Shown here piece by piece: positions 53,238-61,831 of a DNA stretch of 64,000 bases. Origin of the DNA: an uncultured Paracoccaceae bacterium (GTDB lineage Bacteria; Pseudomonadota; Alphaproteobacteria; Rhodobacterales; Rhodobacteraceae); the NCBI GenBank assembly GCA_947495295.1, contig CANLYJ010000008.1, forward strand, positions 51,966-115,965. Direction: 5' to 3'. Each line of letters opens with the position of its first letter. Within the stretch, counting starts at the first letter, position 1. The position numbers were made by a program, and so were the translations under genes. Below the pieces are notes generated by a model. The model searched no databases and had not been told where the DNA came from. It saw only the letters and a program-made list of their open reading frames with translations.

Positions 53238-54010
53238 TGCTGCACATTCGCCGGGAAAATCGGGATTGTAGTTAGCCCTTCGGCGGTTAGCGCGCATAAT
53301 GTATCTTGTGGCAAAGCCGTCCATCTTGTGGCGTCACCACAAAGCGGCTCTGAAGCAAGCGCGCGTCCGCCATTATCCAGCACACCCGACGCATAAAGCG
53401 TTGGCGCGATATTGTTGGACGCATGGCGAAAGGCAAACAGCGTCTCACCATCGGTGAAGGTGCAGGTGATCTTGACCGGGCCGTCCCTTTGGGCCGGGCC
53501 AATCTGGTCCAGCATCTGGCGGATAGCACCCACAGGATCACGGTCCAGCCCATATGTCAGAAGCGTTAGAAAGATCATTTCGCTATCGGTGGTGCCGCGC
53601 CTTGCGTCGAACAGATCATCCGGCAGTGCTGCGGACAAACGGCGCCGGATCGATCTAAAATGGGGGATTTGTCCATTGTGGCAAAACGACCAGCGTCCAT
53701 AACTGAACGGATGGCAGTTCGTGCGGCTCGTCTCACCCACGGTTGAGGCGCGGATATGTGCAATGAAATGATGCGACCGGACCATCCGGCAGAGGTTGGT
53801 CAGGTTGTCGTCGGCCCAAGCGGGCAGCACGTCACGGTACACGCCGGGCGCGTCGCCGTCACCATACCAAGCGATCCCGAAACCATCGCCATTCACGGCA
53901 AGCTTCGCCTCGCTTGCGTGCTGGCTTTGGGTCAACAGCGAATGATGTGGCCGGACCACGATATTCTCAAGCGGAATGGCGGGTCCGGTATAGGCAGCAA
54001 TGCGACACAT
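53225..54010 (-). CDS. Class II glutamine amidotransferase (EgtC-like)
   Basis: From ATG 54010 the 261-residue protein starts MCRIAAYTG, placing the catalytic Cys at position 2 after Met removal. The family patterns GDGFGIAWYG, IAHIRASTVG, NCHPFSYGRWSFCHNGQI follow, as in YafJ/EgtC-type Ntn hydrolases. No ergothioneine genes are nearby, so the acyl substrate is unknown. The start abuts the DUF6356 gene. Confidence 0.92.
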   Translation of the reverse strand: MCRIAAYTGPAIPLENIVVRPHHSLLTQSQHASEAKLAVNGDGFGIAWYGDGDAPGVYRDVLPAWADDNLTNLCRMVRSHHFIAHIRASTVGETSRTNCHPFSYGRWSFCHNGQIPHFRSIRRRLSAALPDDLFDARRGTTDSEMIFLTLLTYGLDRDPVGAIRQMLDQIGPAQRDGPVKITCTFTDGETLFAFRHASNNIAPTLYASGVLDNGGRALASEPLCGDATRWTALPQDTLCALTAEGLTTIPIFPANVQHQVA

Positions 54011-54249
54011 TAATGGCGGTTCTCGATCCTGGCATGCAAACGCTTCAGGATACGGCTGGCAGTGGTTTCGCACAGCGCAGGGATCAGTGCGTGGATCAGC
54101 GCCGCGACCGCAGCCGCGCCCAACCAAAAGGCAAAACCAAGGGCAAAGCGCATATGGCCAAAATAGGTTTCGTTTACCGTTGCTGGATGATCAAGGAAGA
54201 CTGCCGCAAATGCGGAGCGGCGCGCGGGAGCGTTGGTCGAGTCGGACAT
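54010..54249 (-). CDS. DUF6356-family small membrane protein
   Basis: The 79-residue protein has the family segment FLDHPATVNETYFGHMRFALGFAF followed by one or two helices (FALGFAFWLGAAAVAALIHALIPALC). It is probably inner-membrane; the function is unknown. It overlaps the amidotransferase start by a base and shares its promoter region with the divergent Lrp gene. Confidence 0.85.
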   Translation of the reverse strand: MSDSTNAPARRSAFAAVFLDHPATVNETYFGHMRFALGFAFWLGAAAVAALIHALIPALCETTASRILKRLHARIENRH

Positions 54250-54300
54250 GTGAGTGGCCTTTCTGTATGGTTTTCAGCAGAATATGCGAAGAAGCATGCC

Positions 54301-54353
54301 ACATGATCCCAAATTATATTGTAATTAGGCATAGTATTGGGACATGATCCCAA
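54301..54353. promoter_or_regulatory. Repeated ACATGATCCCAA sites, candidate Lrp-family operator
   Basis: ACATGATCCCAA occurs at 54301-54312 and 54342-54353, 41 bases apart. The second copy is part of an inverted repeat, TTGGGA-N5-TCCCAA (54337-54353), that contains the ATG at 54344. This is the divergent region of the Lrp gene, so autoregulation is likely, and the real start of the Lrp gene may be the next ATG at 54356. Confidence 0.5.
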
Positions 54354-54817
54354 CAATGACTGAAAACATCGACTCAACTGATCGCGCAATCCTGCGTTTG
54401 CTGCAAAGGGACGCCACGATGTCAGTTGATGACATCAGCGACATGGTCAACCTGTCGCGCAACGCCTGTTGGCGCCGGATCAAGCTGATGGAAAAGGCCG
54501 GGATCATCACCGGGCGGGTCGCAATTGTAGATCCTGCAACGGTTGGCGCGCCGCTTACTGCGATGGTGCTGATCCGCACAAATGCCCATGACGCCAACTG
54601 GATGGCGCAGTTTCAGACGGCGTTGCGCAACCTGCCAGAGGTTGTTGGCGCCTACCGGATGACGGGTGATCTGGACTATGTGCTACGGGTGCGGGTGGCG
54701 GATGTCCCCGCCTATGACGAATTCTACAAAAGGCTGACATCACGGATTTCTGTCTCGGATATCTCGGCCAGTTTCGTTATGGAGGAAATCAAGGAAACAA
54801 CGGCGGTGCCTTTATGA
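54344..54817 (+). CDS. Lrp/AsnC-family regulator
   Basis: This 157-residue regulator (153 if ATG 54356 is used) has the helix-turn-helix TDRAILRLLQRDATMSVDDISDMVNLSRNACWRRIKLME and a RAM effector domain with VVGAYRMTGDLDYVLRVRVAD. It is divergent from DUF6356 and overlaps the DUF6173 gene by four bases at its end, so it may control both neighbours. The effector amino acid is unknown. Confidence 0.93.
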   Translation: MIPTMTENIDSTDRAILRLLQRDATMSVDDISDMVNLSRNACWRRIKLMEKAGIITGRVAIVDPATVGAPLTAMVLIRTNAHDANWMAQFQTALRNLPEVVGAYRMTGDLDYVLRVRVADVPAYDEFYKRLTSRISVSDISASFVMEEIKETTAVPL

Positions 54818-55293
54818 CCAAAACCACGATGAGCATTGATACCTCGGCTGAACTGATGGAGAACGACATCCTCCCCAAGATCAAAGAGGTGCATACCGAT
54901 CCCAATGTGCCATGCCCGTCACAGGCAGCGCTGCCTAAGGCGCTGGCGGAACCCGTACAAAAGAAAAGCCCGGCGCAATGGGCTTATGAGCGGATCATCA
55001 TGTATATCCAAAACTTCGAAAAACAGCTGGATAATGACCACGAGGTTGGCATGGGGCTGACCGGTGGCAATGCAGGCGTGATCCGTATCGAGGGATTGGG
55101 TTATTACGATCCCGACATCGTCACCTATTACGGCCAGAACGAGGCCGGGGCGAAAACCCAACTGATCCAGCATGTCAGCCAGTTGAATGTCACCCTAATC
55201 GCCAGCCCCAAACATATTGACCAGCCCGAACCCAAGCGGATCGGCTTTCGATTGGCCGAAGCGTTGGAGCGTGGCGAAGAAGTAACAACCTGA
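54814..55293 (+). CDS. DUF6173-family protein
   Basis: The 159-residue soluble protein has the conserved stretch AQWAYERIIMYIQNFEKQLDNDHEVGMGLTGGNAGVIRIEGLGYYDPDIVTYYG, split here at natural points only, and a C-terminal RIGFRLAEALE. I recall this family as DUF6173 from Rhodobacterales. Function is unknown. It overlaps the Lrp gene stop (ATGA), so it is probably in that regulator's operon. Confidence 0.8.
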   Translation: MTKTTMSIDTSAELMENDILPKIKEVHTDPNVPCPSQAALPKALAEPVQKKSPAQWAYERIIMYIQNFEKQLDNDHEVGMGLTGGNAGVIRIEGLGYYDPDIVTYYGQNEAGAKTQLIQHVSQLNVTLIASPKHIDQPEPKRIGFRLAEALERGEEVTT

Positions 55294-55358
55294 CTGGGTG
55301 ACAGGGCGAATTTTATCGTCTATTCGGTTGCAAACCAGATTCACGAAAGGGCCACGTT

Positions 55359-55493
55359 ATGGCTGATCACAAGCACGGCGACATGGATATCAGCGTTCAG
55401 GAAAAGACCTTTTCCGGTTTCATCAGCATGGTGACCAAAGGTGCGATCATCTGCATTCTGGTGCTGATCTTTATCGGCCTGGTGAACGGCTAG
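55359..55493 (+). CDS. aa3-type cytochrome c oxidase subunit IV
   Basis: A 44-residue protein starting at ATG 55359 reads MADHKHGDMDISVQEKTFSGF, then a single membrane helix (MVTKGAIICILVLIFIGLV). It matches the tiny subunit IV of alphaproteobacterial aa3 oxidases. ACGAAAGGG precedes the start. The main cox genes are not in this window. Confidence 0.92.
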   Translation: MADHKHGDMDISVQEKTFSGFISMVTKGAIICILVLIFIGLVNG

Positions 55494-55499
55494 CATTCA

Positions 55500-56114
55500 G
55501 TGCAGCGTCGTCAGTTTCTGTTTGGTTTGCCACTGGCCCTTTCGGCCTGTTCGGCGCAAGAGGTTTGGGCACCTGATGATGTGGTCGCCCGTGCGATCTA
55601 TCGTGGCACCGGCCCAAAATCGCTGACCCTTTATACGATGAAGAACACAGGCTCTGATAACGGGGCCCATACGGCGTTGATGATTGATGCCAGCCAACGG
55701 GTGATGTGGGATCCTGCGGGCTCATGGAAACAGGACCGTATGCCAGAACGCAACGATGTGCTGTTTGGTGTCACCCCCAGGTTAGAAGAATACTATGTCA
55801 GCTTCCATGCCCGCGTTACCTACTACGTGATCGGCCAAAAGATCGAGGTCAGCCCTGAAGTGGCGGAACGTGCCCTTCAACTGGCATTACAGGCGGGGCC
55901 AGTGTCACAGGCCAATTGCACACGGGCGACATCGCGGTTCTTGCGGCAATTACCGGGCTTTGAGAGCCTACCGCAAACATGGTTTCCGAACAAACTGTCC
56001 GATGCATTTGCTACATTGCCCGGTGTCACGACCCGCGAATATCGCGAGACCGATTCAGATGACAAATCAATCGCTGCGCGGGAAATTGCAGCCGCGATCA
56101 AAGAAGGGCAGTAA
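55500..56114 (+). CDS. Lipoprotein of unknown function
   Basis: A GTG start at 55500 gives 204 residues. The leader RRQFLFGLPLALSAC ends in a lipobox (LALSAC), so the mature protein is a lipoprotein with a twin-arginine-like start. The body has HTALMIDASQRVMWDPAGSW and NCTRATSRFLRQLPGF, which I know only from uncharacterised Rhodobacteraceae proteins. It follows the cytochrome oxidase subunit IV by six bases. Confidence 0.75.
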   Translation: MQRRQFLFGLPLALSACSAQEVWAPDDVVARAIYRGTGPKSLTLYTMKNTGSDNGAHTALMIDASQRVMWDPAGSWKQDRMPERNDVLFGVTPRLEEYYVSFHARVTYYVIGQKIEVSPEVAERALQLALQAGPVSQANCTRATSRFLRQLPGFESLPQTWFPNKLSDAFATLPGVTTREYRETDSDDKSIAAREIAAAIKEGQ

Positions 56115-56433
56115 GTCCTAGTCCGGCATAAAGCGCCGACACCCCGCCCAGAATCCCCCAGACAACATTGCGCGTCCAGTACCCGACGCCAAGTGCTGCT
56201 GCTGCTGCGATCAACCGCACCAGATCAGGCTGTCCATCTGTTGCTGCTGGCCATAACACCAGTGGCGCGACCATCCCGGGCAGCACGGCCACCGGCGTGA
56301 ACCGCAGCAAGCGCAGCACAATTGGCGGCATTGCCCGGTCTCCCATCAGACCCAGAAATGAAAACCGAATCAGGAAGGTCCCAACCGCAAGGCATCCGAT
56401 GATCCCCCAAATGGCCGCGTCGGAATATGTCAT
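56098..56433 (-). CDS. azlD: AzlD-type branched-chain amino acid exporter subunit
   Basis: The 111-residue protein has three to four helices (WGIIGCLAVGTFLIRFSFLG, VAVLPGMVAPLVLW) with the GTFLIRFSF pattern of AzlD. It pairs with AzlC and overlaps it by four bases. It converges on the lipoprotein gene with a 17-base overlap. Confidence 0.93.
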   Translation of the reverse strand: MTYSDAAIWGIIGCLAVGTFLIRFSFLGLMGDRAMPPIVLRLLRFTPVAVLPGMVAPLVLWPAATDGQPDLVRLIAAAAALGVGYWTRNVVWGILGGVSALYAGLGLTALL

Positions 56434-57149
56434 TGGCGCCGCTCCATCGCTGTTTCAACGGCGGCACCCGCGCACATTGCGCAGAATGCGGCAATCAAAA
56501 GCCCGGCACCGGAGGGCAAGCCGTTCAGGGCCAGCGCCACAATGATCGACACTACCGCAGCGGCGACATGGGCCAAGGATTTCAACATCGGGGCAACCAT
56601 GGCCAGAAAGGTGATCGGCAGCACGAAATCCAGCGCCCATGCCTCTGGTATGGTGGATCCTGCATAGATGCCCACCAGCGTCATCGCATACCAAACCGGT
56701 GCAATCGGGGTGGCCACGCCCATAAAATACAGGAACCTTTGGTCGGTCGTCATCTCGGGCCGGTCCTCGTACCGGGCAATGCTGGCCATATAGGTCTGGT
56801 CAAAATTCAGATATGCGACCAGCGCCCGCTGCCATAATGGGGCGGCACCCAGATACGGCACAAGAGAGGCCGAATACATCGCCATCCGCAAGTTGACAGC
56901 CAGCGCAGCCAGCAGAACCAGCGTCACTGCCGCATTTTCGACCATCAACTGCAAGGCGGCAAACTGGGCAGCCCCGGCGATTACCAGCACCGTAAACCCC
57001 ATCGCCTGACCCACGGACAACCCGGCATCCATCGCCACGACGCCAAACAGGATCGAAAACGGGATCACCATAAAGATGTATGGCCACCCATCCCGTACAC
57101 CGGCGAGGTAAGCGTTTTTTGCTGGTGCTTTGGCGGTGGAAACTATCAT
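56430..57149 (-). CDS. azlC: AzlC-type branched-chain amino acid exporter
   Basis: This 239-residue inner-membrane protein has the AzlC start GVRDGWPYIFMVIPFSILFGVVAMDAGL and further segments for about five to seven helices. AzlC with AzlD exports branched-chain amino acids or analogues. It diverges from fdhD across 60 bases. Confidence 0.93.
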   Translation of the reverse strand: MIVSTAKAPAKNAYLAGVRDGWPYIFMVIPFSILFGVVAMDAGLSVGQAMGFTVLVIAGAAQFAALQLMVENAAVTLVLLAALAVNLRMAMYSASLVPYLGAAPLWQRALVAYLNFDQTYMASIARYEDRPEMTTDQRFLYFMGVATPIAPVWYAMTLVGIYAGSTIPEAWALDFVLPITFLAMVAPMLKSLAHVAAAVVSIIVALALNGLPSGAGLLIAAFCAMCAGAAVETAMERRQ

Positions 57150-57209
57150 GCGATTGCCCTAGCTTGAGCGCGTTGCAACAGGCTTATCCGTGCAGACAAG
57201 GAATGACAA

Positions 57210-58091
57210 TTGGCGCGTATTGATGATGTTTCGGACTACCGGATCGCCCCGGACCCGCAGGCCGCGCGGCTGACCCGTGCGGTTTCGGGGATAGATCAAA
57301 ACGGCCAATCTGTTGACTTGCGGGTGGTAGAAGAACGGCCGTTGACCATCTTTCTTAACCGCCAGGAAATTGTCACGGCCATGACGATCGGCGACTACCC
57401 CGAATACCTGGCGCTGGGGTTTTTGCGCAACCAAGGCATGCTGCGTGACGGCGAGGTGATCAAGGGCGTCGACTATGATGACGAGCTTGAAACTGTTGTG
57501 GTGCGCACCGAAAGCACCACGACTTACGAAGACAAGTTGCAGAAAAAGACCCGCACCAGCGGCTGCGCCGTTGGCACCGTGTTTGGCGATATGATGGAAG
57601 GCTTGGAAGGCGTCGTGCTGCCTGACACGCAGGTGCGGACATCTGACCTCTATGCGCTGGCGGCCCGGATCAACCGGACCCCGTCACTTTATCTGGAAGC
57701 CGGGGCGATCCACGGTACGATCCTGTGCCAAGGCGCGCGCCCGCTGGTTTATATGGAGGATGTGGGCCGCCATAACGCCGTTGATAAAATTGCTGGCTGG
57801 ATGCTGTCCGAAGGGGTCAGCGCCGATGATAAGCTTCTTTACACAACCGGCAGGCTGACATCCGAGATGGTGATCAAAACCGCGCTGATGGGGATTCCTG
57901 TTCTCGCCTCCCGCTCCGGTTTCACGGCTTGGGGGGTAGAGATTGCCCAACAGGTCGGGCTGACCCTGATCGGGCGCATGAAAGGACAACGGTTCGTCTG
58001 TCTGGCGGGTGAGGGGCGGCTGATCCGGGATGCCGATCCTGCGCAGATAGCCGATGAACCACGCAAGATGGGACGGAAAGGGTCGGCATGA
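57210..58091 (+). CDS. fdhD: Formate dehydrogenase accessory sulfurtransferase
   Basis: The 293-residue protein has the FdhD patterns ALGFLRNQGMLRDG, EDVGRHNAVDKIAGW and GRLTSEMVIKTALMGIPVLASRS. It passes sulfur from IscS to the Mo-bisMGD cofactor. Where E. coli has CxxC the sequence here is SGCAVGT, so one of the two cysteines is absent. The start is TTG at 57210 with AAGGA seven bases before. The stop overlaps mobA as ATGA, and the following genes make molybdenum cofactor. Confidence 0.93.
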   Translation: MARIDDVSDYRIAPDPQAARLTRAVSGIDQNGQSVDLRVVEERPLTIFLNRQEIVTAMTIGDYPEYLALGFLRNQGMLRDGEVIKGVDYDDELETVVVRTESTTTYEDKLQKKTRTSGCAVGTVFGDMMEGLEGVVLPDTQVRTSDLYALAARINRTPSLYLEAGAIHGTILCQGARPLVYMEDVGRHNAVDKIAGWMLSEGVSADDKLLYTTGRLTSEMVIKTALMGIPVLASRSGFTAWGVEIAQQVGLTLIGRMKGQRFVCLAGEGRLIRDADPAQIADEPRKMGRKGSA

Positions 58092-58675
58092 ACCAACCAT
58101 ATGGCGTCATACTCGCAGGTGGACAGGCGACCCGGATGGGCGGTGGTGACAAGGGGCTTTTGCCGCTTGGCGCGGGCACGATCCTTAGCCGGGTGATTGA
58201 TCGGTTGGAACCGCAAGTGGCGGGCTTGGCCTTGAACGCCAATGGTGATCCGGCGCGCTTTGCCAAACTGAAACTGCCAGTGGTCGCGGACAGTATAGAT
58301 GGGTTCGCAGGCCCATTATCCGGCGTGTTAGCGGGGATGGATTGGGCCGCCGGGCAGGGGGCCAGCCATATTGTCACGGCGGCGGCGGATACGCCGTTTT
58401 TTCCCTGCGATCTGGTGCCGCGATTGATCATGGCAGCCCAAGAAGCAGGCGCTGACATGGCCCTTGCGGCGACACCGGGTGGGCGGCATCCGACATTCGG
58501 CCTTTGGCCGGTGGGTTTGCGGGATGACTTGCGCGCAGCCTTGCAGGGCGGTTTGCGCAAAGTTGTCCTGTGGACCGACAAACATGGTTGTGGGATGGCA
58601 GTGTTTCCCGATGACGACGCATTTTTCAACGTCAATACGCCGGATGATCTGGCCACAGCCGAGGCGATGTTATGA
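58088..58675 (+). CDS. mobA: Molybdenum cofactor guanylyltransferase
   Basis: The 195-residue enzyme has the nucleotide-binding start GVILAGGQATRMGGGDKGLLPLG and the metal-binding AADTPFFPCDL. It attaches GMP to Mo-molybdopterin. It overlaps fdhD before it and mobB after it by four bases each. Confidence 0.95.
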   Translation: MNQPYGVILAGGQATRMGGGDKGLLPLGAGTILSRVIDRLEPQVAGLALNANGDPARFAKLKLPVVADSIDGFAGPLSGVLAGMDWAAGQGASHIVTAAADTPFFPCDLVPRLIMAAQEAGADMALAATPGGRHPTFGLWPVGLRDDLRAALQGGLRKVVLWTDKHGCGMAVFPDDDAFFNVNTPDDLATAEAML

Positions 58676-59163
58676 ATATCTTTGGCGTTGTCGGCTATAA
58701 GAACGCCGGAAAGACCGGGCTGATGGAACGTCTGGTTACTGAAATCACCGGACGGGGCTACAGCGTGTCGACACTTAAACACGCACATCACACATTCGAC
58801 GTCGACCAGCCTGGCAAAGATAGCTATCGGCACCGCGATGCGGGCGCGCATCAAGTCTTGTTGGCATCCCGTGCGCGCTGGGCATTGATGACCGAAATGC
58901 GTGATCAGGATGAGCCTGCGCTTGCTGACCTGTTGCCGCGCCTTGATCCTGTCGATCTGGTGCTTGTCGAAGGGTATAAGCGCGACACCCATCCCAAGGT
59001 AGAGGCCTATCGCGCTGAAACCGGTCATCCGTTGCTCGCCGCTGATGACCCAACGGTGCGGGCCGTGGCCAGCGACACGCCGCTGGACCTGCGCCAGCCT
59101 GTATTCGACCTTAACGATACTGCGGCGATTGCGGATTTCATCGTCAAAGAGGTGGGGCTTTGA
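58672..59163 (+). CDS. mobB: Molybdopterin-guanine dinucleotide biosynthesis adaptor
   Basis: This 163-residue P-loop protein has FGVVGYKNAGKTGLMERLV (Walker A), KHAHHTFDVDQPGKDSYRHRDAGA and VLVEGYKRDTHPK, the MobB pattern. It assists MobA and the handover of cofactor. It overlaps the moeA-fusion start (TTGA). Confidence 0.95.
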   Translation: MNIFGVVGYKNAGKTGLMERLVTEITGRGYSVSTLKHAHHTFDVDQPGKDSYRHRDAGAHQVLLASRARWALMTEMRDQDEPALADLLPRLDPVDLVLVEGYKRDTHPKVEAYRAETGHPLLAADDPTVRAVASDTPLDLRQPVFDLNDTAAIADFIVKEVGL

Positions 59164-61256
59164 CATTCGACACCGTTTTGATGGTCGATTGGTCCGGGGG
59201 AAATGACCGGGGGCCAACCCCGAAAAAGGATGCAATTTGGGTTTGCGCCGCGCGTGCAGGTATGTCGGAGGAGCCGGTCTATCTGCGCAACCGGCAGGTT
59301 GCAGAGGATTGGATCGCGGCGTTTCTGACGGCGGAGCGTGCGGCAGGCCGCCGCGTTCTGGCGGGTTTTGATTTCGCCTTTGGTTATCCGGTGGGTTTCG
59401 GGAAAACACTGACAGGTTCGGATGATCCATTTGCGATCTGGGACTGGTTTGCAGAGCGGGTCGAAGATGCCCCGGGCAGCAACAACCGGTTTGATTTGGC
59501 CGGGCAGATTAACGGGTTGTTTTCGGGCTTAGGTCCATTCTGGGGTAATGGTCTGAAACGCGATATCGCTGATCTGCCGCGCAAGGGGCGGGACCGAAAC
59601 GGACATCAGATGCCTGAAAAGCGCCAGGCGGAGGAACAGGCAAAAGGCGCATTTCCGGTCTGGCAGCTTTCCGGCGCTGGTGCGGTTGGCAGTCAGGTGA
59701 TCATGGGCCTGCCGATGCTGGTCCGATTGCGGCAGCGTTTCGCGGCTTCGGTCTGGCCGTTTGAGCCGTTGATATCGGATATCGCCATCGTGGAAATCTG
59801 GCCTTCTTTGATCAGCAAGGCCGTTGCTGCCAGCCAGCCCGAAGGGCGGATCAAGGACGCCCATCAGGTCTGGCTTTTGGCACAGACCATATCGGGTCTG
59901 CCCGATACCGATTTGGACCGCCTGCTGAAGACGCCGCCCAACCCTGAAGGGTCCATTCTGGGTCTTGGGCATGAACAGATGCTGACTGATGCCGCGCTGG
60001 GAAAACTTGTGCCGCCACCGTTGAGAAATGACTGCTTTGCTATGCCGCAGGGGGCGTATTGGACCCCTGTGGATGATGCGCTGGCACATCTGAAGGCGCA
60101 ATTGCGTTCGGTCACTGGCACCGAAGATTTACCTGTTTCAGAGGCGGCAGGCCGGTTTCTGGCGCAGGATGTTAAAGCGATGCGATCGCACCCGCCCGCA
60201 CCGAATGCCGCTGTTGACGGCTATGGGTTTGCAGGGCCAGCAGGCGAGGGCGCGCAAAACTACAGGCTGGTGGATGGGCGTTCCGCCGCTGGACAACCCT
60301 ACCCTGGATCGGTCCCAAAGGGACAGGCGATCCGTATTCTGACAGGGGCAAACCTGCCTGATGGGGTGGACACAGTTGTTCTGCAAGAGGATGTAAAAAC
60401 GGGTAACGGGCAAGTGGCGTTTCATGGGCCGCTCAAGCGCGGGGCAAACGCGCGCGCTGCAGGCGAAGATATGCAGGCGGGTTCCGTGATCATGCACGCC
60501 GGGCGGGGGCTGACACCAGCCGACCTTGCCACGATCACAGCCGCCGGGGTGGGGCGGGTGAACCTGCGTAAAAGGCTGCGGGTGGGGGTGCTGTCCACCG
60601 GGGATGAATTGCGGGATGCCGGGGCAGATACAGACCCGGGCCATATCTATGATGCCAACCGACCAATGCTTTGCGCGACGGTGCGGGGCTGGGGTTATGA
60701 GGCCATTGACCTTGCGCGCGCGCCTGATGACCGGCCAACCCTGCGCGACATTCTTGATGATGCCGCGAGCAGTTGCGACGTGATCCTGACATCCGGCGGC
60801 GCCTCCGCCGGGGATGAGGATCACATATCGGCCTTGTTGGAAGGCACCGGCACACTTGCCCTTTGGCGGATGGCGATCAAACCGGGTCGTCCTCTGGCGT
60901 TGGGGCTGTGGCAGGATACACCTGTTTTCGGACTGCCCGGCAACCCCGTGGCCGCCATGGTCTGCGCATTGATCTTTGCGCAGCCGGCCTTGCAAGTTCT
61001 GGCCGGTGGGGAATGGAACGATCCGCAAGGTTTCATGGTGCCCGCCGGTTTCAGCAAATCCAAAAAAGATGGGCGGCGCGAATATCTACGTGCGCGGATC
61101 AATGATGGGCGGGCTGAAATCTTTGCCTCAGAAGGGTCGGGGCGGGTATCCGGGCTCAGTTGGGCAACCGGGTTGGTGGAACTTGGCGATCAGGCGCAGC
61201 AAATCGCGCAAGGCGATCCGGTCAAGTTCCTGCCATTCGGGAGCTTCAACCTATGA
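59160..61256 (+). CDS. moeA: MoeA with an extra N-terminal RNase H-like domain
   Basis: The 698-residue protein is a fusion. Residues 1 to about 300 are a separate domain with MVDWSGGND, VLAGFDFAFGYP and IVEIWPSL, reminiscent of RNase H-fold DUF429-like proteins with conserved acidic residues. From about 305 on it is MoeA: AAGRFLAQDVKA, AVDGYGF, GANLPDGVDTVV, LRVGVLSTGDEL, SGGASAGDEDH and GLPGNPVAAMV. MoeA inserts molybdate into adenylated molybdopterin. Role of the N-terminal domain is unknown. The TTG start overlaps mobB. Confidence 0.9.
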   Translation: MTFDTVLMVDWSGGNDRGPTPKKDAIWVCAARAGMSEEPVYLRNRQVAEDWIAAFLTAERAAGRRVLAGFDFAFGYPVGFGKTLTGSDDPFAIWDWFAERVEDAPGSNNRFDLAGQINGLFSGLGPFWGNGLKRDIADLPRKGRDRNGHQMPEKRQAEEQAKGAFPVWQLSGAGAVGSQVIMGLPMLVRLRQRFAASVWPFEPLISDIAIVEIWPSLISKAVAASQPEGRIKDAHQVWLLAQTISGLPDTDLDRLLKTPPNPEGSILGLGHEQMLTDAALGKLVPPPLRNDCFAMPQGAYWTPVDDALAHLKAQLRSVTGTEDLPVSEAAGRFLAQDVKAMRSHPPAPNAAVDGYGFAGPAGEGAQNYRLVDGRSAAGQPYPGSVPKGQAIRILTGANLPDGVDTVVLQEDVKTGNGQVAFHGPLKRGANARAAGEDMQAGSVIMHAGRGLTPADLATITAAGVGRVNLRKRLRVGVLSTGDELRDAGADTDPGHIYDANRPMLCATVRGWGYEAIDLARAPDDRPTLRDILDDAASSCDVILTSGGASAGDEDHISALLEGTGTLALWRMAIKPGRPLALGLWQDTPVFGLPGNPVAAMVCALIFAQPALQVLAGGEWNDPQGFMVPAGFSKSKKDGRREYLRARINDGRAEIFASEGSGRVSGLSWATGLVELGDQAQQIAQGDPVKFLPFGSFNL

Positions 61257-61831
61257 GGATCGAAACTGGCATCCCTGACGCAAACCGTGGCGAGGCGGCC
61301 GCGCTTTACTGGGATGCGTTTGGCGAAAAGCTGGGTTTCGTTATGGGGCCAAAATATCAGGCGCTGCGCTTCATCACGCGGGTTATGCGATCCGATCACG
61401 GGATTTGTGCTTTTGACGATGACGGGCGATTGCTGGGGGTTGCGGGCTATAAAACGACCGATGGGGCGCTGGTCGGTGGTCAGTTCCGCGACATCCGCAA
61501 GGTCTATGGCTGGGTCGGCGGGGCGATCCGGGTGCTGCTGCTTTCGGTGCTGGAACGGGATACCGAAAACGAACGGTTCCTGATGGATGGGATTTTTGTA
61601 GCCGAAGAGGCGCGGGGCCAAGGCGTCGGCACAGCCTTGCTTAAAGCGGTCTACGCAGAGGCGCGGGTGCGCGGCTATCACCAAGTGCGTCTGGACGTGA
61701 TCGATACCAACCCGCGCGCCCGCGCGCTTTATCTGCATGAGGGGTTCAAAGAGCTTGAAACCCGCCAAATCGGTGCGTTGCGCCATATCTTTGGGTTCAA
61801 TGCGGCAACCACGATGGTGCGCGACGTCTAG
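61253..61831 (+). CDS. GNAT-family N-acetyltransferase (translationally coupled to moeA)
   Basis: The ATG at 61253 overlaps the moeA stop and gives 192 residues. The acetyl-CoA site is LMDGIFVAEEARGQGVGTALLKAV, followed by VIDTNPRARALYLHEGFKE. Substrate unknown. As the last gene of the fdhD-mobAB-moeA operon, it may be a passenger or modify a cofactor-related enzyme. Its end overlaps the convergent mbfA by four bases. Confidence 0.88.
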   Translation: MRIETGIPDANRGEAAALYWDAFGEKLGFVMGPKYQALRFITRVMRSDHGICAFDDDGRLLGVAGYKTTDGALVGGQFRDIRKVYGWVGGAIRVLLLSVLERDTENERFLMDGIFVAEEARGQGVGTALLKAVYAEARVRGYHQVRLDVIDTNPRARALYLHEGFKELETRQIGALRHIFGFNAATTMVRDV

